Shown one piece after another: positions 26,508-37,290 of a stretch of DNA of 64,000 bases. The notes under the pieces were generated by a model, which saw only the letters and a list, made by a program, of their open reading frames with translations, was not told the origin of the DNA and searched no databases. How positions within the stretch are numbered: position 1 is the stretch's first letter; each line of letters begins with the position of its first letter. The stretch is from CADEED01 sp035701825 (GTDB lineage Bacteria > Pseudomonadota > Gammaproteobacteria > Steroidobacterales > Steroidobacteraceae), in assembly GCA_035701825.1 (NCBI GenBank), contig DASSRK010000034.1, positions 39,074-103,073 of the forward strand, written 5' to 3'. A program made the translations under genes and the position numbers.

Positions 26508-29127
26508 CGTCCATCTCCTCGACCACCTCGGCCGCCGCCAGCTCGACACGGCGACACAGCACGGTGAGATGACAATGGCGGCAGACGTCGGATGCCGGCT
26601 GCACCGGCGCCTCGCCCGCGAGGTACGCGGCGGCCACGCGCCGCAGCGCATCCAGCCAACGCTCGACGTCGCCCTGCCAGGCGGCATCGATCTGGTCCGG
26701 CGGTACCTTGTTGGCGTTGAGGCCCCCCACGCCCGGCAGCAGGCCCTTGCGCGATGCCTTGCCCACGAAGCGCGCGCGGCCGCGGGTCAGCGAGATGTTG
26801 GCGAGCGCCTGCACGTTGCGGCCACGCTCGGCCATCAGGTACGCCAGCAATTGCGGGTTGCGGAACTTCTCGCCATCCCAGCTCAACGGCCCGGACTCGC
26901 CTGCCTTGTAGTCGAGGATGGCGAATCCCCCGCCCTGCAGCGAATCGACCCGGTCGATGCGCATCTCGAACGTGCCGCCGGCGATGCTCACCTGGCGCGT
27001 GGTCTCGAGGCTCTCGATGTGGAACGTGCTGCGCCCCGCCTCTTCGCGGAACAGCGCCTCGATGAGCCGCTCGATGCGCTGCTTCTCGCGCTCCACCGCC
27101 AGCCGCAGCTCCGGCGGGACATAGCCGCGGAACACGTGGGTGACGGCGGCCTGCACCGAATCGGCGATGGCCGGCAGGCGCGTGAGCGTGTCGCTGACTT
27201 CGACCGTGAGGAAGTTGGGATCGAACTTGCTCCACAGCAGTTCGAGCGCCTTGTGCAGCAGCTGGCCGCGGGTGCGCCGGTCGATGCCCGGCGCCGGCTC
27301 CTCGAGCTCGCGCGCGCCGAGGCGCAGCTCACCGTAGGCATGGAAGCCGCACTCGGCCTGCAGTGTCAGCGGGCGCACGCCGCCGCGCACCGGCAGCGCG
27401 GTGTTCACCGCCAGGCCGTGCACGTCGGTCAATGGCTCGCGCTGCGCAGTGCGCAGTTGCGAGGCCAGCGAGCGCCGCGCGGCGGGCGGGCGGTAATCGA
27501 TGCGCCCGTCCAGGCGCGTGAGCAGCGGGCTCGGGGTGCGCTGCGCGTCGCCTTCGAGCTCCGCCCACGAGCACACCAGCGAGTCGCTGGCGGCACGCCA
27601 GTCCGCGAGCGATGCGAGCGCACGCCGGCTCTGTCCCGAGGCGCTGGCAAAAGGAATCCCCGCCGCCACCTGCAGGCGCAGCGGCACGAAGACATCGGGG
27701 CGCGGCGCCGCGGGCCACTGCGCGGCGTCGAGCCCCGCCACCCACACGCCGTCGTATCGCACCACCGGATCGTCGTGCGAATCCGTCAGGGTCACGGCCG
27801 CATCGACGCTGGCCGGATCGAAACTGCGCTCGCGCGCGAGCTCGCCCAGCACCGCCACGGCATCCGCGGCGCCGGCGCGCGGCAGCCACGCGCCGAGGGC
27901 CGAGTATTCGTCGAGCAGCGCGCTCCAACGTACCACCGTCTGGTGTTCGTCGCTGCGCAGCGGCCGGCTGCCGTGCCAGCCCACGGCGCGCAGCGCGGCC
28001 AGCAGGCGCGGCGCCCACTCCGCGGGCGTGCGGCTCTCGCCGCCGAGCAACGCGAGCGCCTGTCGGAGGCGGGCCGCGAGCGCGACCGCCGGCGCTCCCG
28101 CGGCGTGCTCCAGCGAGGCCGCAAGTTCCGTGGCGCGGTACTCGAACTTCTGGCCCTCGCGCAGCCGCGCCTCGAGCGCGGCGCCGGCGAACAGGTCGTC
28201 GGCATCGATGAAGGGCATGCGCAGCCACAGCACCAATTCGTCGAACCGCAGGCTCGAAGTGAGCAGGCGCAGCGTCAGCAAGGCGTGCGCGATCAGCGGG
28301 AAGTCGACCAGCGGCTGGCCGCCCTCGATCGCGAAATAGGTCGAGAAGGCGCGCGCGCGGTGCGCCAGCCACTCCGACGGTGACAGTGTCTGCGACAACA
28401 GGCGCTCGTACTGGCGGCGGCGCTGCCGCAGGTTGGCGTCGACGATGAGCAGGCGCGCCTGCGGATCCTGCTCGAGCTTCGCGCGGCACCACTCGCCGAT
28501 CAACTCGAGCTCGTGCTCGTCGTCGTGCGCGGCCGCGATGGATACCGCAGTCGCGACAGGAACGCGCGGCGTGACGCTGGCCTGCAGCCGCTGCAGGCAA
28601 TCGCGCTGCGCGGTGGGCAGATGCGTCGCCGTGCAAAGCAGTTCGCCGGGGCCGGCCTGCAGTTCATCGAGCCAGGCACGCAGTGGTTTGCGATCGAGCT
28701 CGCGTGCCTGGCGATCGAGCGCGCCAAGCGCCTCCAGCAACAGGTCGCCCTCGGCGGATCCGGCGAGCGCAGCGCGCGTCTGCGGAATCCGCCAGTCGCC
28801 CAGCAGTCTCGCGGCTGCCAGCAAGGCACGCGCCTCGGCGGAACCGCCGCCCTCACGTCGCAACTCGCGCAGCAGCGCCCACTCCGCTTCCGGCGGCAGC
28901 AGTCGATCGGGTTGATTGGCCGCGGCCCATTGCTGGTCGAGGCGCGCGCGTGCGAATTGCGTGAAGGTCAGGACGCGCGGCGTGTTCCACAGGCGTTGCC
29001 CGGCCGCGCGCTGTTGCTCGGCCCAGGCCGCGCGCACCGCCGCCTGGCGCTGCGAGGTCGGCACGAGGAGCGTGGCGCCGCGCGCCAGCGCGTCCGAAAT
29101 CGCAAGGGAAAGTCTCTGCTTTGTCAA
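26500..29127 (-). CDS. PD-(D/E)XK nuclease, AddB-like probable DNA repair protein
   Basis: This 875-residue partner of the helicase gene downstream resembles the 'probable DNA repair protein' family TIGR03623. The N-terminal half is a degenerate helicase-like region (LLVPTSQRQAAVRAAW, VWVAGLDAAQWP). The C-terminal nuclease has RTRGQLLHKALELLW and FAILDYKAGESG. Four cysteines are placed like the AddB iron-sulfur staple: Cys593 before the nuclease domain, and Cys849, Cys852 and Cys858 (C-x2-C-x5-C) at the end. A 4Fe-4S cluster is inferred. The start is TTG at 29127 with no clear ribosome site, so the N-terminus is uncertain. It is 17 bp from alaA and overlaps the addA-like gene. Confidence 0.82.
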   Translation of the reverse strand: MTKQRLSLAISDALARGATLLVPTSQRQAAVRAAWAEQQRAAGQRLWNTPRVLTFTQFARARLDQQWAAANQPDRLLPPEAEWALLRELRREGGGSAEARALLAAARLLGDWRIPQTRAALAGSAEGDLLLEALGALDRQARELDRKPLRAWLDELQAGPGELLCTATHLPTAQRDCLQRLQASVTPRVPVATAVSIAAAHDDEHELELIGEWCRAKLEQDPQARLLIVDANLRQRRRQYERLLSQTLSPSEWLAHRARAFSTYFAIEGGQPLVDFPLIAHALLTLRLLTSSLRFDELVLWLRMPFIDADDLFAGAALEARLREGQKFEYRATELAASLEHAAGAPAVALAARLRQALALLGGESRTPAEWAPRLLAALRAVGWHGSRPLRSDEHQTVVRWSALLDEYSALGAWLPRAGAADAVAVLGELARERSFDPASVDAAVTLTDSHDDPVVRYDGVWVAGLDAAQWPAAPRPDVFVPLRLQVAAGIPFASASGQSRRALASLADWRAASDSLVCSWAELEGDAQRTPSPLLTRLDGRIDYRPPAARRSLASQLRTAQREPLTDVHGLAVNTALPVRGGVRPLTLQAECGFHAYGELRLGARELEEPAPGIDRRTRGQLLHKALELLWSKFDPNFLTVEVSDTLTRLPAIADSVQAAVTHVFRGYVPPELRLAVEREKQRIERLIEALFREEAGRSTFHIESLETTRQVSIAGGTFEMRIDRVDSLQGGGFAILDYKAGESGPLSWDGEKFRNPQLLAYLMAERGRNVQALANISLTRGRARFVGKASRKGLLPGVGGLNANKVPPDQIDAAWQGDVERWLDALRRVAAAYLAGEAPVQPASDVCRHCHLTVLCRRVELAAAEVVEEMDGD

Positions 29128-29144
29128 CTACTTGCGAAGACTAT

Positions 29145-30428
29145 CTAAACTTCCTGTTTGAAACGTCCGGCGGCCTGCACCACGCGCGCCTTGTCACCGG
29201 GAGTACGCGACGCGTACGAATTCAGCAGCTCCTCGATGCGCGAAAACACCTTGCGCAGCAGTGCCGCATCGGGCAGCAGCGTGGTACGGAAGTGATCGCG
29301 GTACGGCACGTTGAAGCTGGTGCCGGGCGCGAGCAATACGTGCTTCTGCTCGAGCAGGTCGAGCGCGAAGGCCTGGTCGTCGAAGTCCGGCAGCTCGCCG
29401 GTCTTCACGCGCACGAACGCGTACATCGAACCCCTGGGAGGCGCCAGCTGCAGGAAGCGGCTCGCGGCGGTGGCCTCGAGGACGGCGCGGCGTGACTCGT
29501 AGAGGCGGCCGCCGGGGGCCAGCAGCTCCTTGATGCTCTGGTAGCCGCCGAGCGCAGTCTGCACCGCCCACTGCGCCGGCACGTTCGAGCACAGGCGCAG
29601 CGAGCTCAGTAGTTCGAGCGCGGCGAGGTAATCGGACGCGCCGTGCAGGTTGCCGCTGAAGGCCGCCCAGCCGACGCGGTAACCGCAGGCGCGGTAGATC
29701 TTCGACAGGCCCGACATCGTGCAGCACACGGTGTCGTGCACCAGCGTCGCCATCGGCGTGCACTCGACGCCGTCGTAGGTCATCTGGTCGTAGATCTCGT
29801 CGCTGAACACCACGAGCTTCTTCGACTCGGCCAGCCGCGCGATGGCCTCGCACACCGCGCGCGGGTACACCGCGCCGGTCGGGTTGTTCGGATTGATGAC
29901 CACGATGGCGCGCGTCCTGCGCGTGACCAGCGCGGCGATCTCTTCCGGATCGGGCACGAAATCGTTCTCGGGCCGGCACGGGTAGTACACCGCCTTGCCG
30001 CCGTTCAACGTGACCGCCGCGGACCACAGCGGATAGTCGGGGCTGGGGATCAGGACCTCGTCGCCCGCGTTCAACAGCGCGCGCAGGCAAAGGTCGATCA
30101 ACTCGCTGACGCCGTTGCCGATGAACACTTCTTCCGCGCTGAGGCCGGTGACGCCGCGCGCCTGCTGCTGCATGACCACCGCCTCGCGCGCCGGGAAGAT
30201 GCCCTTCTGGTGGCAATACCCTTCCGCCGCCGGCATGTTCTCGATCATGGCGAGGCGCATGGTCTCGGGCGTGCGGAAACCGAAGGCGCCCGGGTTGCCG
30301 ATGTTGAGCGGAACGATCTCGTAACCCTGCCGTTCCAGCTCCTGGGCGCGGCGGGCGAGACGTCCACGGATCTCGTACTTGACGTGGCGCAGGCCTTCGC
30401 TGGGGCGGATCCTGGTTTCCTGGGTCAT
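29145..30428 (-). CDS. alaA: Alanine aminotransferase (AlaA-like class I/II aminotransferase)
   Basis: This 427-residue fold-type I PLP enzyme probably interconverts pyruvate/glutamate and alanine/2-oxoglutarate. Features are LNIGNPGAFGFRTPE, FIGNGVSELIDLCLRALL, SPDYPLWSAAV, INPNNPTGAVYP, FSDEIYDQMTYDG, and the PLP lysine in SGLSKIYRACGYRVGW, a segment characteristic of AlaA/YfbQ. The C-terminus adds about 20 basic residues beyond E. coli AlaA. Substrate assignment is by family resemblance. The gene stands on the minus strand between the peptide transporter ATPase (81 bp) and the addB-like gene (17 bp). Confidence 0.87.
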   Translation of the reverse strand: MTQETRIRPSEGLRHVKYEIRGRLARRAQELERQGYEIVPLNIGNPGAFGFRTPETMRLAMIENMPAAEGYCHQKGIFPAREAVVMQQQARGVTGLSAEEVFIGNGVSELIDLCLRALLNAGDEVLIPSPDYPLWSAAVTLNGGKAVYYPCRPENDFVPDPEEIAALVTRRTRAIVVINPNNPTGAVYPRAVCEAIARLAESKKLVVFSDEIYDQMTYDGVECTPMATLVHDTVCCTMSGLSKIYRACGYRVGWAAFSGNLHGASDYLAALELLSSLRLCSNVPAQWAVQTALGGYQSIKELLAPGGRLYESRRAVLEATAASRFLQLAPPRGSMYAFVRVKTGELPDFDDQAFALDLLEQKHVLLAPGTSFNVPYRDHFRTTLLPDAALLRKVFSRIEELLNSYASRTPGDKARVVQAAGRFKQEV

Positions 30429-30509
30429 CGGGGTTCCGGAGGGAAAAAGCTGGGGGAAGGATAACGCGCGGCGTCCCGGTGCGCAGCCCGGCCGGATGGG
30501 ACCCCGCCC

Positions 30510-32289
<1,780 letters not shown>

Positions 32290-32297
<8 letters not shown>

Positions 32298-33099
32298 GCG
32301 CATCCTTCACGCGCGTGCGCAGCGCGTCGCCCAGCGAGCTCAGCGAGAGCAGCACCGTCACCAGCAAGGTGGCCGGCACCAGCAGCATCCAGGGCGAGGT
32401 CTCCATTTCCTGCGCACCCTCGTTGATGAGCGTGCCGAGGCTCGCGATGGGCTCCTGCACGCCCAGCCCCAGGAAGCTGAGGAAACTCTCGAACAGGATC
32501 ACCTGCGGAATGGTGAGCGTGGCGTAGGCAATCACCGTGGAAGCCACGTTCGGCACGATGTGGCGCCACAAGATCGCCGGCGTGCGCACGCCGCAGGCGA
32601 TCGCCGCGGTGACGAATTCGCGGCGCCGCAGGCTCAAGGTCTGGCCACGCACGATGCGCGCCATGGTCAGCCAGCCGACCGCGCCAATGGCGAGGAACAA
32701 CGCAGCCAGGCTGCCGCGCGGCAGCAGCGTCGACAGGATGATGACGATGAACACGTATGGCAGCGCGTACACGATGTCGACGAAGCGCATCATGGCCGCG
32801 TCGATCCGCCCGCCGGCGTAGCCGGCCACCGCGCCCCAGGCGACGCCGATGCACACGCTGACCAGCGTCGCGAGCAGCCCCAGGGCGAGCGAGATGCGCA
32901 GGGCCTGCATGCCGCGCACGAACAGGTCGCGCCCCAGCCGGTCGGTGCCGAGCCAGTGCGCATGCGCCCACTGCGGCGGGGTCGCCAGGCTCTCCCAGTC
33001 GAGCGCGTCCGGCGTCCATGGCGAGAGCCACGGCGCGAGCAGCGCGAGCCCGGCCAGCGTCCCGAGCACGATCAGCGCGACGCGCATTCGCGTGGTCAT
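32290..33099 (-). CDS. Oligopeptide ABC transporter permease (OppC/DppC type)
   Basis: This is a 269-residue inner-membrane permease. The N-terminal OppC-type segment (RMRVALIVLGTLAGLALLAPWL) is followed by WLGTDRLGRDLFVRGMQALR and five further membrane segments. The EAA-loop reads FVTAAIACGVRTPAILWRHIVPNV. The ATG (33097-33099) overlaps the stop of the partner permease as ATGA; the long upstream frame is a shadow of that gene. Together with the double ATPase it forms a peptide importer core; the specificity is unknown. Confidence 0.9.
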
Positions 33100-34019
33100 G
33101 CGAAACGTACCCGCGGGTCGAGCCAGGCATACAGCAGGTCGGCCACCAGGTTGCAGACCAGCGTGAACACGCCATAGACCAGGATCATGCCCATCACCAG
33201 TGGATAGTCGCGATCGATCGCGCCCTGCACGAGGAAGCGGCCCGACCCCGGCAGGCCGAACACGGTCTCGACCACCAGCGACCCGGTGATCACGAAGGCG
33301 ATCGCCGGCCCGAGGTAGCTCACCACCGGGATCAGCGCCGGGCGCAAGGCGTGGTGCAACAGCACGCGCCGCGACGACAGGCCCTTGGCGCGCGCCGTGC
33401 GCATGAACGGCATCGCCAGCACCTCGCACATGCTGTCGCGCGTCAGGCGCGCCACGTAGGCCGCCACCGGCAACGCCAACGTGATCACGGGCAGCACGAG
33501 GAAACCCGGATTCCCCGGCTCGTAGCCGCCGATGCGGAACACGGGCCAGTAGATGCCGAAGACCAGCGCCAGCAGCGGCCCCACCACGAACGCCGGCAAC
33601 ACCACGCCGAGCAGCGAGAGATTCATGAGTGCGCGCGCGAGGCGCGAGTCCGTGCGCCATGCCGCCCATGCGCCGAGCGGCACGCCGACGCAGAATGCCA
33701 GCAGCGCGGCGGCCAGGCCCGTAGTTAGAGACAGCGGCAATCCGCCGCCGATCAGTTCGTTGACGCTGAAATCCTTGAAGCGCAACGACGGCCCGAGGTC
33801 GCCGCGCAGCAGCGCCGCGAGGTAGCGCCCGTACTGCACGGGCAGCGGCTGGTCCAGACCGTAGGCGGCGTCGAGGTTGGCGCGGATCGCCGGCGTCAGC
33901 GCCTGCTCCTGGTCGAAGGGACCTCCGGGCGCCAGCCGGATGACGAAGAACGCCAGCGTGACCAGGACGAACAGTGTCGGCACGAGTCCGACGATGCGGC
34001 GCAGGGCATAGCCGAACAT
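33096..34019 (-). CDS. Oligopeptide ABC transporter permease (OppB/DppB type)
   Basis: This is a 307-residue permease with the OppB N-terminus (MFGYALRRIVGLVPTLFVLVTLAFF), GLDQPLPVQYGRYLAALLRGDLG, and the EAA loop FMRTARAKGLSSRRVLLHHALRPALIPV. The C-terminus GIPS-like DPRVRFA is typical. It is the first gene of the minus-strand transport operon, divergent from etfB with a 74-bp gap that must hold both promoters. A periplasmic binding protein gene normally expected next to it is absent. Confidence 0.9.
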   Translation of the reverse strand: MFGYALRRIVGLVPTLFVLVTLAFFVIRLAPGGPFDQEQALTPAIRANLDAAYGLDQPLPVQYGRYLAALLRGDLGPSLRFKDFSVNELIGGGLPLSLTTGLAAALLAFCVGVPLGAWAAWRTDSRLARALMNLSLLGVVLPAFVVGPLLALVFGIYWPVFRIGGYEPGNPGFLVLPVITLALPVAAYVARLTRDSMCEVLAMPFMRTARAKGLSSRRVLLHHALRPALIPVVSYLGPAIAFVITGSLVVETVFGLPGSGRFLVQGAIDRDYPLVMGMILVYGVFTLVCNLVADLLYAWLDPRVRFA

Positions 34020-34093
34020 CAGTCAGTCGACCCCAAAGCCGACTCCAGTGTCGCTCTCGAACAGGCCAGCATCTCCCGCTAAACTCGCTGCCA

Positions 34094-34861
34094 ATGAATA
34101 CCGCGCAAAATCCCCGGCGAATTCTCGTCGCAATCAAACGTGTCGTCGACTACAACGTGCGAATCCGCGTCAAGCCCGACGGCACGGGCGTGATGCTCGA
34201 CGGCGTGAAGCTCAGCATCAACCCTTTCGACCAGATCGCCGTCGAGGAAGCGCTGCGGATCAAGGAGAAGGGGCGCGCCGACGAGGTCGTCATCGCCACC
34301 ATCGCCCCCGCCGACGCCCAATCCATGCTGCGCAATGCGCTCGCCATGGGCGCGCAGCGCGCGCTGCACGTGGTGGCGGACACCGCGCTCGAGCCGCTGG
34401 CCGCGGCGCGCGTGCTGCTGAAGCTGGTCGAGAAGGAAAACCCTTTCCTGGTGATTCTCGGCAAACAGGCGATCGACGACGACAACAACCAGACCGGCCA
34501 GATGCTCGCCGCGCTCTGGAATCGCCCGCAGGCCACGTTCGCCTCCAAGGTCGAACTCACGGACACCACCGCGCGCGTCACCCGTGAAGTCGATGCCGGG
34601 CTCGAGACGCTGGAAGTCGATTTGCCGGCGGTGGTGACCACCGACCTGCGACTCAACGAGCCGCGCTTCGTGAAGCTGCCCGAGATCATGAAGGCCAAGA
34701 CCAAGCCGCTCGAAACCATTCCCCTCGCCACGCTGGGAGGCGGCTCGGACCCCCGCGTCAAGGTCACCCGGACCGAGCCGCCCGCCGCGCGCCAACGCGG
34801 CATCCTGGTCAAGGACACCGCCGAGCTGTTCGCCGAATTGCACAAGCGGGGCCTGGTATGA
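34094..34861 (+). CDS. etfB: Electron transfer flavoprotein beta subunit
   Basis: This is a 255-residue ETF beta subunit that binds AMP and, with EtfA, passes electrons from acyl-CoA dehydrogenases to ETF:ubiquinone oxidoreductase. It begins RRILVAIKRVVDYNVRIRVKPDG. It has SINPFDQIAVEEALRIKEKG, ILGKQAIDDDNNQTGQMLAALW (AMP-binding region) and VTTDLRLNEPRFVKLPEIMKAKTKPLE, the recognition loop. The ATG at 34094 fits the family start; the frame is open further upstream. It overlaps etfA by four bases (ATGA). It fits functionally with the fadJ-type enzyme and CoA-ester genes nearby. Confidence 0.95.
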   Translation: MNTAQNPRRILVAIKRVVDYNVRIRVKPDGTGVMLDGVKLSINPFDQIAVEEALRIKEKGRADEVVIATIAPADAQSMLRNALAMGAQRALHVVADTALEPLAAARVLLKLVEKENPFLVILGKQAIDDDNNQTGQMLAALWNRPQATFASKVELTDTTARVTREVDAGLETLEVDLPAVVTTDLRLNEPRFVKLPEIMKAKTKPLETIPLATLGGGSDPRVKVTRTEPPAARQRGILVKDTAELFAELHKRGLV

Positions 34862-35811
34862 CGGCCGTGCTGGTCATCGCCGAACATGCCGGCGGCAAGC
34901 TGAACCTGTCGACCGCCAAGTGCGTCAAGGCGGCCGCGTCGCTGCCCGGCGCCGAGGTCGTGGTCGCGGTGTTCAGCACGGGCGGAGCGCCGGTGGCCGC
35001 GCAGGCCGCGAAGCTCGCCGGCGTCAAGCGCGTGCTCGACGTGACGCACGCCGCCAACGAGCATCCGCTGGCGGCGACACTCGCGCCGCAGGTCGCCGAG
35101 GTCGGCAAGGCCTTCACGCACCTGTTCGCACCCTCGACCACGTTCGGCAAGGACCTCATGCCGCGCGTGGCCGCGCTGCTCGACGCGCCGCAGTTGTCCG
35201 ACGTCATGAGCATCGAGAGCGCGACGCGTTTCAAGCGGCCCATCTATGCCGGCAATGCCATCACCACCGTCGAGGTGGCCGCGGGCACGAAGATCATCGC
35301 GACCATTCGCACGGCTTCCTTCGAAGCGGCGGGCAGCGGCGGCAATGCACCTGTCGAGACCGTGGCCTCGTCCGCTGCCCTCCCCACCCACACCCGGTTC
35401 GTGTCACTCGCGGCCGCCAGCGGCGATCGGCCCGACCTGCAGAGCGCGTCCAGGGTGATTTCGGGCGGGCGCGCACTCGCCAGCGCCGACGCGTTCAAGC
35501 TCATCCATGGGCTCGCCGACAAGCTCGGCGCCGCCGTGGGCGCGTCGCGTGCCGCGGTCGACGCGGGCTATGCGCCCAACGACATGCAGGTGGGACAGAC
35601 GGGCAAGATCATCGCGCCCGAGTTGTACGTCGCCATCGGCATTTCCGGGGCGATCCAGCACCTCACGGGCATCAAGGATGCCCGCACCATCGTGGCCATC
35701 AACAAGGATCCGGAAGCGCCGATCTTCGAGGTCGCCGACATCGGGATCGTCGGCGATCTCTTTCAGATCGTGCCCGAGCTCGAAAAGCTCATCGACGCTT
35801 CGCGGAAGTGA
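34858..35811 (+). CDS. etfA: Electron transfer flavoprotein alpha subunit
   Basis: This is a 317-residue EtfA that binds FAD. The C-terminal FAD domain has VISGGRALASADAFKLIHGLADKLGAAVGASRAAVDAGY, VGQTGKIIAPELYVAIGISGAIQHLTGIKDA, and INKDPEAPIFEVADIGIVGDLFQIVPEL, all hallmarks of the family. Its TGA stop lies directly against the stop of the convergent peroxiredoxin gene (TGATCA at 35809-35814), leaving no room for a separate terminator. Confidence 0.96.
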   Translation: MTAVLVIAEHAGGKLNLSTAKCVKAAASLPGAEVVVAVFSTGGAPVAAQAAKLAGVKRVLDVTHAANEHPLAATLAPQVAEVGKAFTHLFAPSTTFGKDLMPRVAALLDAPQLSDVMSIESATRFKRPIYAGNAITTVEVAAGTKIIATIRTASFEAAGSGGNAPVETVASSAALPTHTRFVSLAAASGDRPDLQSASRVISGGRALASADAFKLIHGLADKLGAAVGASRAAVDAGYAPNDMQVGQTGKIIAPELYVAIGISGAIQHLTGIKDARTIVAINKDPEAPIFEVADIGIVGDLFQIVPELEKLIDASRK

Positions 35812-36294
35812 TCAGAGCTTGCCGAGGATGTATTCGGCCGCGGAGACCTTGAACTCCTTCGGCGCCTCGATCTCGACGTCCTTGGCGACGCCATCCTTGA
35901 CCACGATGGCGAAGCGCTGCCCGCGCGTGCCCATGCCGAATCCGGTGCCGTCCATCTCCAGGCCCAGCGCCTTGGCGTAGGTGCCGTTGCCATCGGCCAG
36001 CATGAGCACGTTGTCACCGACGTTCGAGTGCTTGCCCCAGGCATCCATCACGAACACGTCGTTCACCGCCATGCAGGCGATGGTGTCGACGCCCTTCGCC
36101 TTGATGGCCGAAGCCTTCTCGATATAACCCGGCAGGTGCTTGGCATCGCAGGTGGGCGTGAATGCCCCGGGGACCGAGAACAGCACCACGGTCTTGCCCT
36201 TGAAGAGCTGGTCGGTGGTCACGTCCTGGATGCCCTCCTTGGTCTTCGTCTTGAATGTGCCCGCGGGCATCTTGTCGCCTGCCTTGATCGCCAT
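35812..36294 (-). CDS. Peroxiredoxin (Prx5-type)
   Basis: This 160-residue thiol peroxidase of the AhpC/TSA redoxin group (Prx5/type II) reduces hydrogen peroxide and alkyl hydroperoxides. The peroxidatic Cys49 lies in VPGAFTPTCDAKHLPGY. The family segments MAVNDVFVMDAWGKH and GMGTRGQRFAIVV follow. The ATG at 36294 has AAGGAG eight bases ahead; the frame upstream to 36339 is not needed. It is 19 bp downstream of the HMG-CoA lyase gene and may share its transcript. The reductant could be glutathione/glutaredoxin, which is inferred from the family. Confidence 0.92.
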   Translation of the reverse strand: MAIKAGDKMPAGTFKTKTKEGIQDVTTDQLFKGKTVVLFSVPGAFTPTCDAKHLPGYIEKASAIKAKGVDTIACMAVNDVFVMDAWGKHSNVGDNVLMLADGNGTYAKALGLEMDGTGFGMGTRGQRFAIVVKDGVAKDVEIEAPKEFKVSAAEYILGKL

Positions 36295-36313
36295 GAGAGT
36301 CTCCTTGGTTGAA

Positions 36314-37246
36314 TCAGGACTTGCGCGTCGCCGCGGCAAGTTTTTGAGCGGGGAATAATCCGGCCTTCACCAGCATGCCAGGCACGGTGTGCTCGAGCGT
36401 CTGCTGCAACCAGCGGCTGGTGTCGAGCAGCGCCGGCAGGTCGACGCCGGTGCGCATGTCCATGCGATGGAGCATGTAGATGAGATCTTCGGTGGGAATG
36501 TTGCCGGTGGCGGCGGGCGCGAAGGGGCAACCGCCGATGCCGCCGCAGCTGGCATCGAGCGCACGTACCCCCGACTCGACGGCCGCATAGGCGTTGGCGA
36601 GCCCGGTGTTGCGCGTGTTGTGAAAATGCGCGCGCCAGCGGATCTGCGGCAGCGCCGCGCGCAACGCGCCGATGAGCTGGGACACCTGCCGCGGAGCCGC
36701 CACGCCAATGGTGTCGGCAACGGCGATCTCGTCGGGATCACCGGCCGCCAGGCGCTCCGCCAGTCGAACCACTCGCGCGGGATCGACCTCGCCTTCGAAC
36801 GGGCAACCAAACGCCGTCGACACCGTGATCTGCGCGCGGATGCCGGCAGCACGCGCGGCCGCGGCAATCTCGAGCCAGGCGGCGACGCCCTCGTCCACCG
36901 TGCAGCCCTGGTTGCGCTGGCTGAAGCTTTCGGAGGCGGCGATGACCATGCCCACCTCGGTGCAGCCCGCCGCCCGCGCACGGTCGAAGCCGCGGCGATT
37001 GAGAACCAGCCCGATGTGGCGCGCCTTCGACGGCGTGGCCGCGAGCGCCGCGAGGACTTCTTCGGCGTCGGCCATCTGCGGGACCCGCCTGGGATTCACG
37101 AAGCTCGCGACTTCGATGCGCGGCAGGCCGGCCGCGGCCAGGCGCTGGATGAACTCGATCTTCGCGGCGGTGGGCAGCACACGCGATTCGCTCTGCAGCC
37201 CGTCACGCGGGCCCACCTCGACGATCTCGATATGCGCTGGATCCAT
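36314..37246 (-). CDS. mvaB: Hydroxymethylglutaryl-CoA lyase
   Basis: This is a 310-residue TIM-barrel enzyme that cleaves HMG-CoA to acetyl-CoA and acetoacetate, the last step of leucine breakdown. It has VEVGPRDGLQSE (metal and catalytic Arg/Asp), VASFVNPRRVPQMAD, STAFGCPFEGEV, the metal histidines in RAHFHNTRNTGLAN, and the signature GGIGGCPFAPAATGNIPTED with the catalytic Cys. I chose the ATG at 37246; an upstream extension to 37309 lacks family similarity. It diverges, with a 44-bp gap, from a CoA-transferase gene. No methylcrotonyl-CoA carboxylase genes are in the window, so a role in leucine catabolism is not proven. Confidence 0.9.
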   Translation of the reverse strand: MDPAHIEIVEVGPRDGLQSESRVLPTAAKIEFIQRLAAAGLPRIEVASFVNPRRVPQMADAEEVLAALAATPSKARHIGLVLNRRGFDRARAAGCTEVGMVIAASESFSQRNQGCTVDEGVAAWLEIAAAARAAGIRAQITVSTAFGCPFEGEVDPARVVRLAERLAAGDPDEIAVADTIGVAAPRQVSQLIGALRAALPQIRWRAHFHNTRNTGLANAYAAVESGVRALDASCGGIGGCPFAPAATGNIPTEDLIYMLHRMDMRTGVDLPALLDTSRWLQQTLEHTVPGMLVKAGLFPAQKLAAATRKS

Positions 37247-37290
37247 GGCGCGAATTCTAGCCGTTGGGGGTGTGATACAAACGCGCCCCG

